A DNA stretch of 64,000 nt from Kalaharituber pfeilii (GCA_015179045.1 WHUZ01000001.1:124001-188000), one strand, 5' to 3'; shown: positions 22,501 to 34,330, counted from the stretch's first letter. Translations and numbers: made by a program. Notes: a model not told the origin generated them from the sequence alone.

Positions 22501-24109
22501 AGATAGTTCACAAGAAACAAGCCGATTGGGGAACGACTCAGACTCTATCTATTACTACTCCGCCAGTTACTGGTTCAAACACTGCCGGTCCTATCAATCC
22601 TTAGTAATGCCCTTAACTAACACAGCTGCGACTGCTTTGAGGTACCCACCGGAACTTAAATTGCTGCACAGCTTCTTGGGTTCCTTCAACCAACCAAGTA
22701 AAGCTTATGTAACGTGGGTAAAATGGATTCCTTACAAGTGGGACTCCTGGGATGAGTTGGAGAGAATCCGGAGGTCAATGAAGTCAACCCCCCTACGACC
22801 GATTTTCGCTGCTGCGATAGCTGGCCTAGGAGAGTTGGTTAAGTACCTGTGGGCCTCGGAGGACATCAAGCTTGATCTACGGAACAACTCTGGTGAATCC
22901 TTGTTATATCTGGCTGCTATGAGTGGTGAAGTATGGACAGTGAAACAAATGCTGGATCGAGGGGCTGATGCCAACACTGTGGGCTGTTCATATGGAACTG
23001 CTCTGAGTGCAGCGGCATATTATGGATATAAGGAAATTGTCACACTCCTGCTGGATCGAGGGGCTGATGCCAACACTGTGGGTGGCAGATATGGAATTGC
23101 CCTGGGTTCAGCCGCATTTAGGGGACATAAGGAAATTGTCAAACTCCTACTGGATCGAGGGGCCAATGTCAACATTGTGGATGGCTCATATGGAACTGCC
23201 CTGGGTGCAGCCGCATTTAGGGGACATAAGGAAATTGTCAAACTCCTACTGGATCGAGGGGCCGATGTCAACATTGTGGATGGCTCGTATGGAACTGCCC
23301 TGGGTGCAGCCGCATTTAGGGGACATAAGGAAATTGTCAAACTCCTACTGGATCGAGGGACCGATGTCAACATTGTGGATGGCTCGTATGGAACTGCCCT
23401 GGGTGCAGCGGCATCTGAGGGGCAAAAGGAAATTGTCACCCTTCTCCTGGATCAAGGGGCCGATGCCAACGCTGTGGGTGGTGTGTATGGAACTGCCCTA
23501 GGCGTAGCAGCATTTCGGAGAGATAAGGAAATTGTCACACTTCTGCTGGATCGCGGGGCTGATGTCAGCACTGTAGGTGGCACTTTGGGAACTGCCCTGG
23601 GTGTAGCAGTATATTGCGCATATGAGGAAATTGTCACACTCCTGCTGGATCGAGGGGCTGATGTCAACACTATGGGTGGCTCGTATGAAACCGCCCTTTG
23701 GGTAGCGGCATCTCGCGGACACAAAGAAATTGTCACACTACTGCTGGAGCGAGGGGCTGATGCCAACATTGTGTGTGGCTTGTGTGGAACTGCCCTGGGT
23801 GCAGCAGCGTCTGGTGGATATAAGGGAATTGTCACACTCCTGCTGGATCGAGGGGCTGATGCCAACATTGTGTGTGGCTTGTATGGAACTGCCCTGGGTA
23901 TAGCGGCATTTAGGGGACATCAGGAAATCGTCACACTCCTGCTGGATCGAGGGGCAGATCCGTTTCCTCCTCTTCCCGGCCGTCTCCCCTCGCCACTAAC
24001 TTTGGCAACTGAGGGAGGACATGATGACATAGTGGAGCTGTTGGAGTCAAAGAGAATCAACTCCACTGCAAATCAAGGCCCCAGTGCTGTTGATCCGTTG
24101 GAAGCTTAA
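19550..24109 (+). CDS. NLR1: NACHT_N - NACHT - ankyrin-repeat STAND protein
   Basis: Nine exons join in phase: 19550-20224, 20314-20542, 20590-20703, 20763-20792, 20848-20943, 21006-21200, 21258-21282, 21346-21930 and 22018-24109. They encode 1346 residues, and the eight introns are 47-89 bp. Residues 1-225 contain the NACHT-associated N-terminal domain (W-x-x-A near 120, ending PWAGVRFIL). The conserved block ILEWFS...TGQWLF precedes Walker A (GIPGSGKT, about 445-452). Walker B is LDALDE (about 547-552), followed by the SSR motif (about 580). A winged-helix-like region leads into 13 ankyrin repeats (about 910-1325), of which ten 33-residue units (from about 963) are very similar. Fungal STAND proteins oligomerise on ligand binding and often trigger defence or cell death; that role is inferred. 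The start ATG at 19550 is the first in frame. A LINE 3' end occupies the promoter region. Confidence 0.9.
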
Positions 24110-24343
24110 TTTTATCAAGTTTAGTCTTATGTACTGCGCAGCACCGGTCTTTTATAAGTTAGTATCACACCAGTGTAGATCGTACCTAGCATCGTTAATC
24201 TTAAAATGCCTTTCTCCTCACGATTCTTTCCCTGTGATACCCTGTAGCAAACTCTCTTTGATTCATATCATAAGAGGTCACAAGTTCAGGGTAATTTGCC
24301 AGAGCGTATAATTTTTTGTATCGAGAATCCCTGCATTGAAGTA

Positions 24344-24399
24344 AGCAACGTGGGTTACAGCCAACGGCGGAACCAGTCGTTGGCTGTAACCCACGTTGC
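24344..24399. mobile_element. 56-bp palindromic MITE
   Basis: Arms of about 22 bp starting GCAACGTGGGTTACAG are inverted around an 11-bp loop, with TA on both outer sides (24342-24343 and 24400-24401). It is probably a minimal Tc1/mariner-type hairpin element. It lies about 235 bp past the NLR1 stop. Confidence 0.6.
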
Positions 24400-24417
24400 T
24401 ACTCCTATTGAACCAGA

Positions 24418-24474
24418 ATCGCCATAGAGGCCTACAGGGCGGCATACGATTAATGATATAAAAAAAAAATTATA
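24418..24474 (+). mobile_element. Family B hairpin mini-insertion
   Basis: The core has CGCCATAG, then GGGCGGCATACGA, then TAATGATAT with an A-tail. The 8-bp repeat GAACCAGA flanks it at 24410-24417 and 24475-24482. It corresponds to only the last 45 bp or so of the family B LINE. Confidence 0.7.
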
Positions 24475-24717
24475 GAACCAGAGCAGTACATTCCATCTCT
24501 TAGAAGTTTGCTGAATAACCTCTTCCCCAGCTCATGGCCTCTTACTGTAATCTCCATAACCAGAGTAAAACACACACAGCAGTTCACCCAGTTATAGGCC
24601 GGTTCTGAAAGTGGACAGCTGCCCGCCTTTCCTGTCGCCTTCCCATAGCCCCCTGACACCCTCTTCCATAACCTCTCCCATCACCGCTCCTATGGCATCT
24701 TCTATGTGCTGTCCCAT

Positions 24718-24782
24718 CCCCTGCCATGGCGAATAGCTGCAAGCGGAGTTACGTGATAAAAAAAAAAAAAAAAAAAAAAAAA
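24718..24782 (+). mobile_element. Family A hairpin mini-insertion
   Basis: The core CCCTGCCATGGCGAATAGC...GTTACGTGAT is followed by an A-run of about 25. The flanks GTGCTGTCCCAT and GTGCGCCCCAT look like a diverged target duplication, so this copy is somewhat older. Confidence 0.75.
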
Positions 24783-24799
24783 GTGCGCCCCATAGAGTG

Positions 24800-25640
24800 C
24801 TTCACCCAGAAACCGATCATCACCGGGAAACCGATCAAATCTCTTAACCTACGTACAGAGAGACTGTGAATGCAAATGACCCTCAAATCAAAGACAGAGC
24901 TTGAGAGAACATGGTAAATTATTTTTCCCCAAGTTTATAGCACATGAGGGGCAACATATCCTGGCATATAGTCAATCACATACTAGCATATACTAGCAAA
25001 TACTTTTGAGTCCCCATGTTTGAATGAGATTGCCCAAGGCCTTAGCATCTCAATTTATACTTTCTTGCTTATGCTAAACAAGTATACAAAGTTTTGTAAC
25101 TATCGGACTAATGTGCAAAAAGTTACTGTCATGTCAAAGAGTACATTTTCGCTTACTTCGGTTGGTTGCAGTATTGAGCTATTGTTTCATGAGAAAGAAG
25201 TACAGAGGCTCTGTAAAGCGATATAATAGAAACACATGCATAGGGAACTGTTTTTACAGCACTGACAAAGGGTTGGAGCAGTTGAGCGCAGCAGGGTATA
25301 TATAGGTAAAAGCCTAACTTCCTCACATAGTACATAGTGAGATGGGCGCTCGGAGGCAAGCCACGTGCACGCGCATGAGGATGGTGGCATTGTGGCTGTG
25401 AGCTTCGTCTCAGCGGCGCGCGGGGTACAGTGGACCCCTCGCGCACGTGATTATCAAGAGTCTTGTTTGCGCGAGCACCGGAGGGGTTGGGCCGTCCTTG
25501 CCTGGCTGCGGCGGGATCTCCGGTGCTAAGAACTGGAAGGACTTTATTGGGACGCCGGCAGCGGAGTGTACCCAGGTCTACCAGGCAGTGGAAGGAACGC
25601 CCCAATCGGGGACTGGATTGCAGGGGCGTTCGAGAGTGAA
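24800..25640. other. Intergenic with GC-rich island
   Basis: Position 25330-25640 is clearly more GC-rich than its surroundings and is open for about 110-150 codons on both strands. No domain is recognisable; it may be a fragment of a retroelement. It ends where a family B mini-insertion begins. Confidence 0.3.
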
Positions 25641-25649
25641 TTGTTACTT

Positions 25650-25650
<1 letters not shown>

Positions 25651-25691
<41 letters not shown>

Positions 25692-25728
25692 CATTACTCG
25701 CATACCGCCTAATAGGCTATGGCGAGAC
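25651..25728 (-). mobile_element. Family B hairpin mini-insertion
   Basis: On the minus strand the core starts CTCGCCATAGCC and ends ATGATATT, followed by an A-tail of about 36. The 10-bp duplication TTGTTACTTG is at 25641-25650 and 25729-25738. It is one of the cleanest hairpin-only family B copies. Confidence 0.85.
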
Positions 25729-26372
25729 TTGTTACTTGTACATCAGTATGTATTTCAAGTTCGTGCCAAGTTAGTTTTGGTGGACGGAGGTGTTCGATAG
25801 AATCCATAACAGACGCGAAGTGCATTATCTGTCCCAGTACAACTGTGTTATAATTACTTGACCTTAATGGGAGTGTCGCGGATTACATACGGGGTTGGTG
25901 ATGTTGTCCGGGAGCAATGCCGATGCCTGCCTACTTGACTTCGTAGAGTCTGAGGGCAACTGCACATGTAGATTTTTCAGAGAAAGACCTTCACTTCCCA
26001 AGGTGCGCTGGCAGTGATAGTAAGCTGCCGGGGCCCCTACCACATACTGTACATAGCGTACTAAAACGAATATAGGTGATCGGGTAAGAATTGCTTTTTA
26101 TGCTATCTTCATTACATTTGCTACCGTGCCACACTTGATACCCCTTACTAGACGGCATTTCCTCCACCAGACCCTGTCACAGCATCCAATCCTCCACTAA
26201 TACTGAAGAGAGATAATTATCAGATATGTTTGATGGAGTGCGTTCAGCGCACCTTCTCACATACCCCGCGTAGGTATGCTGTGTCCAGAAGAAATGTTTT
26301 AGATTAGCCAAACCCACCCAGGCACCACTTTAAAACTAGATTTCATTCACTGTGGGGAACTTGCCTGACAAT

Positions 26373-26603
26373 CTAACTGCGCTTTTGCTGTTGCCCGGTT
26401 CCACTTTCGTTACGCTTCCCCTTTCCATCCGAACCCTGTCTCCCTTCCTCCTGTTTTTCTGAGTCTGCATCCATTTGTTGGAACGCTTCCAAGATTCTTT
26501 CCCCTTCCTCGAGGTCCTCCGGCGTCATTTTCAACCCATACGAAGCCTGAAAATTCGTGCGGCTACCCCAGCTTTCTTTGACAATTTGATACTTGCTTTT
26601 CAT
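26373..26603 (-). CDS. Possible small conserved fungal protein
   Basis: A 76-codon frame contains SWGSRTNF, then YGLKMTPEDLEEG and a Lys/Gln-rich tail. The motif resembles small uncharacterised ascomycete proteins I have seen, but I cannot name the family. A donor/acceptor pair upstream (ATG|GTGAGC near 26653, TTAG near 26628) suggests a 5' exon may exist, but its reading frame did not resolve. Antisense and upstream frames at 26636-26998 may belong to the same transcript. Confidence 0.35.
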   Translation of the reverse strand: MKSKYQIVKESWGSRTNFQASYGLKMTPEDLEEGERILEAFQQMDADSEKQEEGRQGSDGKGKRNESGTGQQQKRS

Positions 26604-27171
26604 GTTGACTGTTGTTCCGATGATCCTAATAGTAATCAGTCCCGAGCGAGCTCACCATGGTAGATGGGGGGGTATGGGTCCTGAATCTCACCGACGAGTG
26701 GGTAGCGGAGATTGGTATTATTGATAGTATCTCTGATGACCAAGATATGAACGTTAAGTTTCAGTTGCGGGAAAGTTAAGCAAGAGCGGGGATGAACGAT
26801 GAGATTACAGTAAAATGATACAATGTGGGCGGGGTAACGACGTGACGTGCTGCTGACTAAGGGCATACGGACGTACCTGCGGAATAACGTTGGAGAGAAT
26901 ATTAACGTCAAGAAGCTGAAGAGCACACTTTTGCAGAGAACCGGAGCGGCGAGGATAAGGTTGGAAAGGAATGGAGTGCTCTGGCAGCAGAAGGCCAATT
27001 TATATCCATCTTCTGGAAGTCTCCCCCAGCGTTGCGGTCACTACTCCTTTGGGTAAACGAAACTTAAGATGGCGCTTACTTACCTGGGTAGTCAGTCGTG
27101 CTGGACAGGTTCATTACGAGTAGTGCCAAGCTCGAAATTCAAGCGCCGAGACTATTGAGCACTCGTAATTA

Positions 27172-27652
27172 GACACCTTTCGCAACAAGCTCTAGAGCTT
27201 CCCGACCCCTGCTGTACCCCCTGCTAGTCAACGAGGTGTGGCGCAGCTAAAGCTCTGGAGCTTCATGAAGCTCCAGCGAAAAGCTTCACGCCCTGATTAA
27301 AGCTCTACAACTTTCGCTGCAAATATCTCAACAACTACAATAGCTATGGTAAGGCTGAAGGTATCCTGAGAATTGTAAAAGCCTAAATAATTAACTAATA
27401 GGCTTTGGAGTAGAAAAACGAAGCAAATACTCAAGTATAAGGGGGAATCTCAGCGCTGTTGCTGGCGCTCAATCAGCAGGTGTAAAGTAAAGCTCATAAT
27501 GACCGGTACCTCCTTTTTTGGCGTTGCTGTACAGTTTGTGCGGAAGCTCTAGAGCTCATGCGATAGGTCTTTTGGCACTCTAGAGCTTACAGGGGTCGAC
27601 ACCCTGGTTTCTCGGCATTTGGGAAGCTCTAGAGCTTGTTGCGAAAGGTCTC
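27172..27652. mobile_element. 481-bp MITE with repeated AGCTCTAGAGCT palindromes
   Basis: Terminal inverted repeats G(A)ACCTTTCGCAACAAGC continue into CTCTAGAGCTTCCC, about 31 bp with one mismatch. TA flanks both ends (27170-27171 and 27653-27654), as expected for Tc1/mariner-type movement. The palindrome AGCTCTAGAGCT or close variants recurs near 27190, 27254, 27545, 27580 and 27625. There is no coding capacity. Confidence 0.75.
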
Positions 27653-27654
27653 TA

Positions 27655-28690
27655 ATACAGGGGGTACTTAGGTCCGTCCATATCTGGTGTATTTTACCCC
27701 CACTTCTGGAGGTAGAGTCTGGGCACGAGAACTGAGGTCCAACAAAAGCTTCCTGGGAGCCCAGATGTCAATACGAAAGTACATTCGAATTCCAGTTGGA
27801 GAATAGCCTTGTACGAGTTGAAAACTTCTGCATTCCATTTCCGATATTTGTGCAGTTTACATATATAAGTAGTCTCGTGCCCAGACGCTGACTGGTGTCT
27901 GGTAATTAATATTCGCTTGGCGCGAGACTAATATATAAGTATTTAGCGCCCCGTTTGGATACATGCCCAGCTAGGCAATAAATGATTTACGTTTGAAGTA
28001 CTACATGCAAATGAGCTAACTCGCGTCCTGGAGAATGTCATTATTTATTGATATTGTGTAGCATCCTGAAGATTTAGAGGCAGTTTTATTGCCTATTGGA
28101 GGTATACAGACATAAAAGTAACGGACTCTCCATAACCATGGGCCAGTTTTCAATGACACATGCCACTCGGGATAAAATATTTCAGCCTGAATAATTAGTA
28201 CCAATCGTGAAGTTGTAAATAATATGAGGAGTGCGAACTACCATGTTGAAAGAAATTATATAAAGCTTTGTATTGCTAATAGCTAAATTGAAAAGTCACC
28301 GGAGAAGCTGAATAGTGCATATAGCACCGTGCTCACTTTTTTTTTGCAGTCCATATACCCTTATAGTTGCATGTATTCATGCCTTACCAGCAGGTATCTC
28401 CTGCATTCGTCCCCCGTTTAATTTTAGTAGCGGTTGAATAAACTAAAGAATGCTGGAACAACAGTCGGATTAGCTACCGGAATAGCAGAATTGTTTTCTA
28501 TCTCAGTCCTTGTATTTCTGTTCTTAATTCCTATGCAGCTCCGAAGTGCTCGACCATGACTGACGTGCGTGAAAGAATACCAAGTATCTACTTATATCAT
28601 ACTAGGATTATTCAAACCTTCGGCTTTTTTTTCAGGTCTCTTGGCACTCATATCCTGCTGCAAATACGTACTTTGAAACTGCTTGCTCAA
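27655..28690. other. Gene-poor stretch
   Basis: AT-rich DNA with only short frames (longest about 60 codons on the minus strand, 28016-28204). No supported gene or RNA. Confidence 0.4.
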
Positions 28691-28694
28691 AATG

Positions 28695-28760
<66 letters not shown>
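28695..28760 (+). repeat. A-run followed by (AAT)n microsatellite
   Basis: About 34 A residues are followed by about ten AAT units. This is probably an expanded retroposon A-tail, but no family A or B core lies directly upstream. Confidence 0.8.
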
Positions 28761-28761
<1 letters not shown>

Positions 28762-28849
28762 GATGAGAGATATGGGGCGTGTATACCGTGTATTGTCCCC
28801 CAGCTACGTTCGGCCTGAACCCCGACCTCGGCCCGATCAGTTCATTACA

Positions 28850-29400
28850 CTTTAGGCCTCACCACATCGCCTCCAAGACCCGCCCTACGCGTCTTCTTCC
28901 CATTCGGACGAGCACACCACTGAAGCCCTCAGCTTCAGCACTATCGACATTGTGCATTCGGAGGAGCCGTCCCCCCCGAAGCACGTGACAGCACCCCCCG
29001 CCCCCGCGGCGCCGACACCGACACCAGGCTCCACTCCCACCCCCGCAAATCCCAGGAAGCGGAAAGGCAAAATGGCGTCCATCACCGATCCAAACGCCTT
29101 AAAGCGACAGCTCGACGACAAAGAGGCAAAGAAAATTGCCACAGCACCTGCGGTCACCCAAGACAGCCCCCCTGTGGTTCACGGCGTAGCCCTTAGGAAG
29201 AACTTAGGGAACGTCCAAAAATGGCTGGGATCAGCTAACAAAGACCTGGGAAAATTCTGTGGGATCCGGTGGTTGAGGAAAAAGGAGATCCTCATGGGAG
29301 GGGAAGCTCACCAGCTCGGTGGTGGTGCACCTCGAGGAACAGCTCACACCGGGCAGAGTGAGACTAGGAGGGAAATGGTTAAAGTCGTGCGAGTATGAAT
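28850..29400 (+). mobile_element. LINE ORF1 fragment, frameshifted
   Basis: The frame at 28952-29398 gives a Pro/Thr-rich stretch followed by GIRWLRKKE. A second frame then carries SSVVVHLEEQLTPG and KWLKSCEYE. Together these match the pattern of fungal LINE ORF1 (gag-like) proteins, where a W-L-rich block precedes zinc knuckles. At least one frameshift near 29300 and a stop show decay. A family B 3' end follows at about 29632, so this may be an internally deleted LINE copy. Confidence 0.5.
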
Positions 29401-29510
29401 AGGACAGGAGGTGGACTTGAACCTTTTTTCTTTCACAAGCCTGTAACACAGAAACAATCACGGGCAACATCTTATCTTTTTCTGCGGTAAATTCTCACTT
29501 CCCCGCCACA

Positions 29511-29600
29511 CAGGAGGATTCGGGGATCTCTACTATTTTCTTTCTTTAGACACGTGGTGACCCTCACACAGGAGGATCCGGCGATCTCTACTTGAATGCT
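29511..29600 (+). repeat. Imperfect direct repeat of about 30 bp
   Basis: CACACAGGAGGATTCGGGGA at about 29508 recurs as CACACAGGAGGATCCGGCGA near 29565. It lies in the presumed LINE 3' untranslated part. Confidence 0.6.
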
Positions 29601-29631
29601 TTCTTTCTTTCTTTTCTTATGTGACTAAACA

Positions 29632-29688
29632 TCGCCATAGCCCTTAGGGCGGCACACGATTAACGATATTAAGAAATTACCTTTAACA
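29632..29688 (+). mobile_element. Family B LINE 3' terminus
   Basis: CGCCATAGCCC, then GGGCGGCACACGA, then TAACGATATTAAG match the family B terminal hairpin. The A-tail is decayed. The preceding T-rich leader (TTTCTTTCTTTCTTTTC) is also seen before other family B ends. Confidence 0.7.
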
Positions 29689-30059
29689 ACAATGATGGAC
29701 AGGTGAGATGTGGGGACATCAATACTAGCGTTACCAAAATTGAAGCACCACCAGGATGGTGCCTCGAGAGACAGAGGTCTCAAATTAACTGCAAATCACA
29801 TCAGTGCGAAGAAAAAGTATGTGATGAAATCGGACTCGCCACTACGGAGGCAACAACCATTGACAGTATCCCGTTCGAGGATTTCATGAGGAGTACCCAA
29901 ACAGATCTACAGGACCTTACATCCTCTGTTAAGACACCACAGTACATGCGCAAATAGAAAACGGCGTTGCATATTTGCAAGCAGAGCATCATACGGAGTT
30001 AACAGTCGCTGAGAAACATACTACGATCCAACGACTTGAGGGGAATGAAATGGACTCCC

Positions 30060-30885
30060 GCTGTGGTGACGACGAACGGAATGGGTAATGGAGATAGATG
30101 ATGGCGGTAGGAGAAGCCATGAAGCAGGAGGGGGAGCTGTTGAGAGTGACGGACTCCAGGGTCACCATAACGAGAATTCAGGAGATAGCCAGGGGAGATC
30201 CGACGCCAGAGGGGCCGGCAAGAATGGTAAGGGGACGGTGGGAGGGAAGGATAGCACGGGGCGACAGAGACATATCGATCTTGTGGGTGAAGGCACATAA
30301 AGGCATCCGAGGTAACACCGAGGCGGATATGGCAGCGAAGATTGGCACGGCGCTGCAATATCAGGACGAGGTGGTGACCGAGGCGGGGATAAGACAGCAA
30401 GCCAAAGCATGGAGGGCGGAGGACAGGAGAAGACTACGGCTATCCTATCGGCCTCTGGAATATCTGGGGACCAGGAGGTTGGTAGCCACCTTCGCGGGCA
30501 TGATGGGGAACAAGGGGTTGCGACAATGGAGGCACCAGATAGGCAAGGAGGACTCGCCAGAGTGCAGATGGTGCGGGAAGGCCCCTGAGAACTTTGAGCA
30601 CATCATGAACGAGTGCGAGAAGAGACTTCCGGGGGAGGGGAGGGAATTGAAATGCCCAGCCAAGAAAGAGGGGGGGGGGAGCTACGTTGGCGGAGGTACT
30701 AGAATGGGCGGCGGAGTAAAGACGGGGCGAATATTTCTTCTCTTCCTTTACCCTTGTATCTTTTTTATTTCTTTGTGTACCTTTCACAGACGAGACGACG
30801 AGTTTGACTTTTATGTTACTGCGCGAGTTTCATATATGTACTTAATCTCGCCATAGCCTGAAAGGCGGCATGCGAGTAATAGAGG
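30060..30885 (+). mobile_element. LINE ORF2 C-terminus with family B 3' end
   Basis: The open frame 30098-30856 encodes the end of an RNase H domain (TDSRV; WVKAHKGIRGNTEADMAAK with the last catalytic Asp). A zinc knuckle C-R-W-C-G...H...C follows. After the stop comes CTCGCCATAG...GGCGGCATGCGAG at 30843-30875, the family B hairpin. This links the family B mini-insertions to an ORF2 with RNase H. The upstream reverse transcriptase is absent. Confidence 0.75.
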
Positions 30886-31050
30886 GATTTTGCAACCCTG
30901 TACATAACCCCAGCAGGACTTATTTCAAATCAACAAGGGTAAGACGAAGTAACCCCAAACTGTACAAGAGCAGTCCAGAACCCCAGCGCATGAAATTTAG
31001 AAATCCACGTGACGTAGGAACCTCACTTCATCGTCATCATCAAGTTCACT

Positions 31051-31236
31051 ATGGATACCCAACTTGAACGCCAACGCAAACGCCAGATTGCACTTGGATT
31101 AGTCATAATGGGGTATTTTCAAGCAATACTCCTAAGTATGAAGTTTGAACTTGAACGGCGTCGCAATGTGTCTACTGTAACTTCTCGTTACCGGCCTCCA
31201 ATACCATACGAGCAGTATTCATGGACTTACTACTGA
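31051..31236 (+). pseudogene. Possible transposase N-terminal fragment
   Basis: A 61-codon frame with ATG contains ERQRKRQIAL and ends YRPPIPYEQYSWTYY. The end resembles the N-terminus of fungal Harbinger/DDE-type transposases as I recall them. Nothing after the stop continues the domain. The call is tentative. Confidence 0.3.
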
Positions 31237-32017
31237 AATTAAGAAGCCTTGAGAAAATGCATAAGCTTATAAGGAAATATTTCCAGTCCATTACAAATGC
31301 AATACTGGCCACTATCTCTATAACTCTATTAAGCTTATATTAATATAGTAACAATATTGACTCTAATAATGTTGTCACCATGAGCCCCCATAACTTGTGC
31401 TTGCATACATAGTTACGTCTTATCTTTTTATATTAATAGAAAAATAAGGTGTAAGAAAAGAAGATCTACAGATGGTGAAGAGAATCAAAGTCAATAACGA
31501 TGTATGTAAACTCCATTATTATTTCCACTATCATGGATGGACGGGTGGTCTATGCTACCAAGGGATACGTTCTAACGAATTCGGAGGTTCAGGTCAGTTC
31601 AGGATAATATGATTCAAATCATCCCCGAGAGATGAGCCGCCCAGCGCCTGAGCTACCACAATTCTTGAGCTTACTTCCACGCCCGCCAGTAACCTACATT
31701 ATCACTGCCATTCTTCTTGACCCTCCGATCTGCGACCTGCCGCGACTTCCGCAATGCAAAAATTAGCATGAAAGAAGGGTCTTAGAGTGGTATAGATAAA
31801 ACATGAGTGACGACATGGGAATTAGGTGTGAGAAGGAGCTATCAGTAGCGCTAATAATCGATGCCATGCATACAAATATCTGTACTGAGGGCTCAAATTT
31901 ACGTAGTAACAAGTGCCAAATATGGGGTCGAGATACGACCCAAATATACCGAAGGGATTCAACCCCAGACCCGCATCAGCCATCGGGTCTGTCGTGTCAT
32001 AAAAAGGGCGTCTCTCC
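31237..32017. other. Gene-poor AT-rich stretch
   Basis: Only short frames, no domain or repeat family recognised apart from the LINE end that begins at about 32018. Confidence 0.35.
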
Positions 32018-33480
32018 AAATTTTTTTTTCCCAATATCAATGCTCGCATACCGCCCTGAGGACAGTGACGAGAATAAGTACATCGGAGATTAATAGAAAA
32101 TATCAGAAAATAACAAATAACAGCTACAAAATGGCCAAAACATAACGTAGCATAAAAGAAGAATAACCGAGGATAATAGACTCTGCACCATCCTCTTCCG
32201 TCATCTGTCCACCTATCTCAACAGTTCCATCAGGGAGTCTGTCTCGTCCTGCCCATTCACTGGCAGCTTCTTTATTGCCTCACCAGAGTCTGAATAACCC
32301 CTATTATGTAGGTAAATACTTACATAATCGGTCCCCAACCGCGCCGCAAGGCCTCCGCCGCCGCCCCCACATTCCTGTCCACCTCCGCTTCCCTCCCTGC
32401 TAACGTATTTAACGGGGCATGGGACTCTACCGAGATATAGAGCTAGCGCACTTCCAGCGATTATACAAGAACGGTCAGAGTCCAGTGACCATTAAATGGG
32501 CTGAAATATCAGGTAAAAAATAAAGTAAATCTGATCCCGCATTTATTGAATAAATTGGAGCGGGGGACGGGGGAGCTCTATTTGCAGCGTAGGTTAGTAA
32601 ATTTTTCTGAAGCACCATAGTGAACGAGCTCACATTGTAGTCTTGAGGACATCAACAGATATTCTTGTATTCTACATTTGTATAGTCACCACATATCCCT
32701 ATTCCTGAATTCTATCTCAGTATCAAAATGATTCCATCTATGTATAATGGAAACTGGTCTCGCAGATGTCGATTTCCTGCTCGAGTTATATATATTACCT
32801 AATGGTTGTGGGGTTTCCACACATATCAAAATAACATACCAACATAGACATTCTCAAAGACCTTACTGTAGTTGAGTTCATTCACATATGATACCCCAAA
32901 GGTACCCACTACCTAATTTGGTACATACCCGAACAGCCCACTATTCATCCACCCCAATTTGTCACATACGGTGCATGATTGAAGATGCATGATTGAAATT
33001 ACTATATTCCACCATGGTATATCTGCAATTTCAGGTCCCTTTAATGACCCTTTGGACTCACAGTAGTTTTTTATTATCACATCCGCAATTCTCCGGAGGT
33101 TCCTATATCCCCGTAAAGTAAGTTAGCCTTTCTGCTGCTCGAAATTCCACCATCTGAGGCTCGATTTCTTCCATCGCTACTCCTGACTGCATGTCAGATG
33201 CCCTCCTGGATTCAAACTCTTCCTGCTAAGACAGACAGACTCCCATGGTAACTACTCTATCCACCACTTTCGTTCTCCTCAATGCCTCTATGTCCCTTCA
33301 CCCATAGCTCTTCCAGCTCTGTGTCCGTCTTCCTCATCGATATCGCTTTCCGCAGTGGACCCGCTTCGTAGGATGATACGCATACCCTTCCCTTATGGTC
33401 AACTGATCGGGTCAGTCTTCATGGCCAGATGGTCATGGATGGCTCGTCACCTATCCCATATATCCCCGTTAAAAGTGTAT
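32018..33480 (-). mobile_element. Decayed LINE copies with family B end
   Basis: A T-run and the reverse complement of the family B core lie at about 32018-32078. Minus-strand translation of 33120-33480 includes ELWVKGHRGIEENE, the His/Asp block of LINE RNase H, with stops around it. The AT-rich middle part (about 32440-33110) does not look like LINE and may be a later insertion. Confidence 0.5.
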
Positions 33481-33487
33481 CCTGCAT

Positions 33488-34317
33488 GTGGTTTTGAACT
33501 GTAGAAGCATTGTGTGGAGCATGCACATAGACTTTACAGCTGGAATGCTGGAAGTCAGCCTTCAGCAGGCGAAGTCACTGCCTCCGCTAGCGCAAGAAAA
33601 AGCGAATATGCAGCCTGAACATGATGCACCAGATAAATTACTTGCAAGAGTAAATGCTACAGTTCATTTTTTGTTTCTTGAATTTTTGTTTTTAAAAAAA
33701 CGAAGGTTATTCTTACCTTCCTCATAAAAGAATTGTTGAACTAGGTACGAGAACATGTTAAAACCACAATATGGCGCCTCATTCATCAAATTTTTGGAGT
33801 TTTGGCATTAATGTTGTTTCTATCTTTCCAACTTGCGAATAAGGAAATATACATACAACGTATGTGGATTTGGACTGGATGATTGGTGAAACCTGCACGG
33901 CCTCCTGCAAAAAAAAAAAAAATACAAGGCTGATTTCTCGTGTAAAATCTAATTTTAGTTTTTGCTTGTAATTCCCTTTTAGGTGGCGATGCTAGCGATG
34001 ATGAGCAATGGCGCATGCACATGACACGTGTTGGATGGAAACGAAGATTCCATATACATTGACATGATATGTGTACAGTCGCTATAATTTAAACCCTGCC
34101 TATTGGTGTCCGCTAGACATTCATGTAACAAGGCTCCAGTGTGAAAATCGCACTAGTCCCAAAGAGGAATATCGTGATTTTGTGGAAGTAACTTACTGAG
34201 AAGCCTGCGCCAAGCCATACAGGGGTCGGAACCCAACCAGTGACGATGTCGCTACCGGCCTGGACCTTTATACAATCTTGGTAGCCTTGCTGGCACGCCC
34301 TCCACCGCATCCTCTTG
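33488..34317. other. Intergenic, no gene seen
   Basis: Frames of 60-80 codons on both strands have no recognisable domain. The stretch holds an A-run near 33910. Confidence 0.35.
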
Positions 34318-34330
34318 GCACCTCATCAAG

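Noticed and set aside
23007..23868. Open frames on both strands with 33-residue repeats
   Set aside because: They are other-frame and antisense shadows of the NLR1 ankyrin repeats; the periodicity comes from the 99-bp units.
22956..23960. Regular repeats that could look like a CRISPR array
   Set aside because: The 99-bp units are coding ankyrin repeats in a fungal gene, with no spacer structure.
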